Assembly: GCA_036657595.1 (NCBI GenBank)
Contig: JAVXFZ010000112.1
Location: 1-6,478, forward strand
Length of the DNA: 6,478 nt
DNA from: Odoribacter sp036657595
GTDB lineage: Bacteria; Bacteroidota; Bacteroidia; Bacteroidales; Marinifilaceae
Direction: 5' to 3'
Numbering within the stretch: position 1 is the first letter of the stretch; each line of letters starts with the position of its first letter. Below, in pieces: positions 5,653-6,478 of this stretch. The notes below the pieces were generated by a model. It was not told the origin of the DNA, did no database searches, and saw only the letters and a list, made by a program, of their open reading frames with translations. Made by a program: the position numbers and the translations under genes.

Positions 5653-6478
5653 TGCATTTCTGAAACGATTTGTTTTCCTGATAGAATGTATTTTCACTTC
5701 CTCTTCATTGGAAATTTTTATGGGATGACTGAACATAAAACGGGCTCCCCCTACATAGTTTTGATCAATCCAAATCTTTCCTCCCAAAAACTCAATAGTT
5801 AATTTACAGATCGCTAAACCTAATCCTGTTCCTTGAGCATATTCATCTAATTTTTCAAAACGCTCAAATACTTTCTGCTGTTTTTCCAACGGAATGCCGG
5901 AGCCTGTATCGGTCACACTGAATATTAAAAAATCCTTCGTTTCATTTTCCTGAAAAGCCAGCGTAATCCTTCCCCGCTCTGTATATTTATTTGCATTCGA
6001 CACTAAGTTAATCAATACTTGTTGCAAACGCTGTACGTCTGTCCTTAAAAGACAAGCCTCCATATCCGTTTCAAAAACATATTCAACATCTATTTTTTTA
6101 GAAAAGGAAGTAGTTGCCAGAATTTTATGACACAAGCCTATTACATCGCAATCTTCGTAAGTGAATTTTAATCGCCCTGTTTCCAAACGAGAAATATCCA
6201 GTATATCACCAATTAAACGCAATAATAAGTCTGAATTTGTCTGAATCACTTCTACAAATTCCTTTTGCTCTTCTTTTGAAAAATTTTCGGTGACTAAGAC
6301 GTTAGAGAATCCGACAATGGCATTCAGTGGCGTACGAATTTCGTGGCTCATATTTGCCAAGAAAGCTGATTTCAGTCGATCGGATTCCTCTGCCTTTTCT
6401 TTTGCTGCCAATAATTCAATTTCCGATTCCTGCAATTTATCTTTTAAACGTTTGGTGCGCAGATAAGAGAAGGATGTC
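5650..6478 (-). CDS. Sensor histidine kinase, catalytic C-terminal part (5'-truncated by the window)
   Basis: The reading frame is open to the right edge, so the true start and sensor region lie outside; 275 codons are visible. The TTG at 6435 is an internal leucine, because coding continues upstream with SYLRTKRLKDKLQESEIELL, a basic then coiled-coil linker typical just after a membrane segment. The dimerisation and phosphoacceptor (HisKA) domain carries FLANMSHEIRTPLNAIVGFS; the phosphorylated histidine codon is at 6345-6343. The HATPase domain shows the N-box NLVSNANKYTERG, the G1 box DTGSGIP, the F-box FERFEKLDE and the G2 box GTGLGLAI. The protein stops about 27 residues after the last ATPase strand (GGARFMFS) with a basic tail; there is no receiver domain, so a separate response regulator is expected, though none is in the window. 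It would autophosphorylate on histidine at or near the inner membrane. The signal is unknown. The gene converges on murF-alr, and its stop codon sits in the arm of the long inverted repeat. Confidence 0.92.
   Translation of the reverse strand, partial: TSFSYLRTKRLKDKLQESEIELLAAKEKAEESDRLKSAFLANMSHEIRTPLNAIVGFSNVLVTENFSKEEQKEFVEVIQTNSDLLLRLIGDILDISRLETGRLKFTYEDCDVIGLCHKILATTSFSKKIDVEYVFETDMEACLLRTDVQRLQQVLINLVSNANKYTERGRITLAFQENETKDFLIFSVTDTGSGIPLEKQQKVFERFEKLDEYAQGTGLGLAICKLTIEFLGGKIWIDQNYVGGARFMFSHPIKISNEEEVKIHSIRKTNRFRNA

Noticed and set aside
6433..6435. TTG as the start codon of the histidine kinase
   Set aside because: The frame stays open and encodes a typical basic and coiled-coil linker up to the window edge, so this TTG is an internal leucine codon and the gene is simply cut by the edge.

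Overview
The window looks like chromosomal core-genome DNA from a member of the Bacteroidetes, most likely order Bacteroidales. Three things point there: a MurF-alanine racemase fusion in one polypeptide, an AT-rich intergenic style without Shine-Dalgarno tracts plus one perfect TAnnTTTG-type promoter element, and a histidine kinase whose linker and H-box (AEESDRLKSAFLANMSHEIRTP) are of the style common in Bacteroides-like genomes. The genus cannot be fixed from the sequence alone.

Layout from left to right. (1) Bases 1-88 hold the last 28 codons of a rightward gene, probably a thioredoxin/TlpA-like protein. (2) It collides tail-to-tail with a leftward pair, prmC (1409 to 561) then recX (564 to 85). 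The two are coupled by an ATGA start/stop overlap, and recX shares a TTAA with the stop codon of the rightward gene. (3) A 180-base divergent intergenic region (1410-1589) separates prmC from cls. It has a candidate prmC promoter almost touching the start codon, two overlapping inverted repeats, and a T-rich leader in front of cls. (4) cls (1590-3044), a two-HKD cardiolipin synthase-type phospholipase D enzyme, runs rightward. (5) A 68-base gap with a small interrupted hairpin and an ATAA tetranucleotide run leads into murF-alr (3113-5563). (6) An 86-base convergent gap (5564-5649) is dominated by a long AT-rich inverted repeat, with arms 5587-5608 and 5631-5652, that reaches into the stop codon of the next gene. 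(7) A leftward sensor histidine kinase (from beyond 6478 down to 5650) is cut by the right edge, so its sensor part is not visible.

How the genes fit together: prmC and recX are housekeeping functions in translation termination and control of RecA. cls and murF-alr both act on the cell envelope (anionic phospholipid synthesis and the D-alanine branch of peptidoglycan synthesis) and may share a transcript. The kinase's signal and partner are unknown. I found no CRISPR array, transposase, tRNA or rRNA, and no convincing new multi-gene system. The most unusual non-coding element is the long inverted repeat at 5587-5652.
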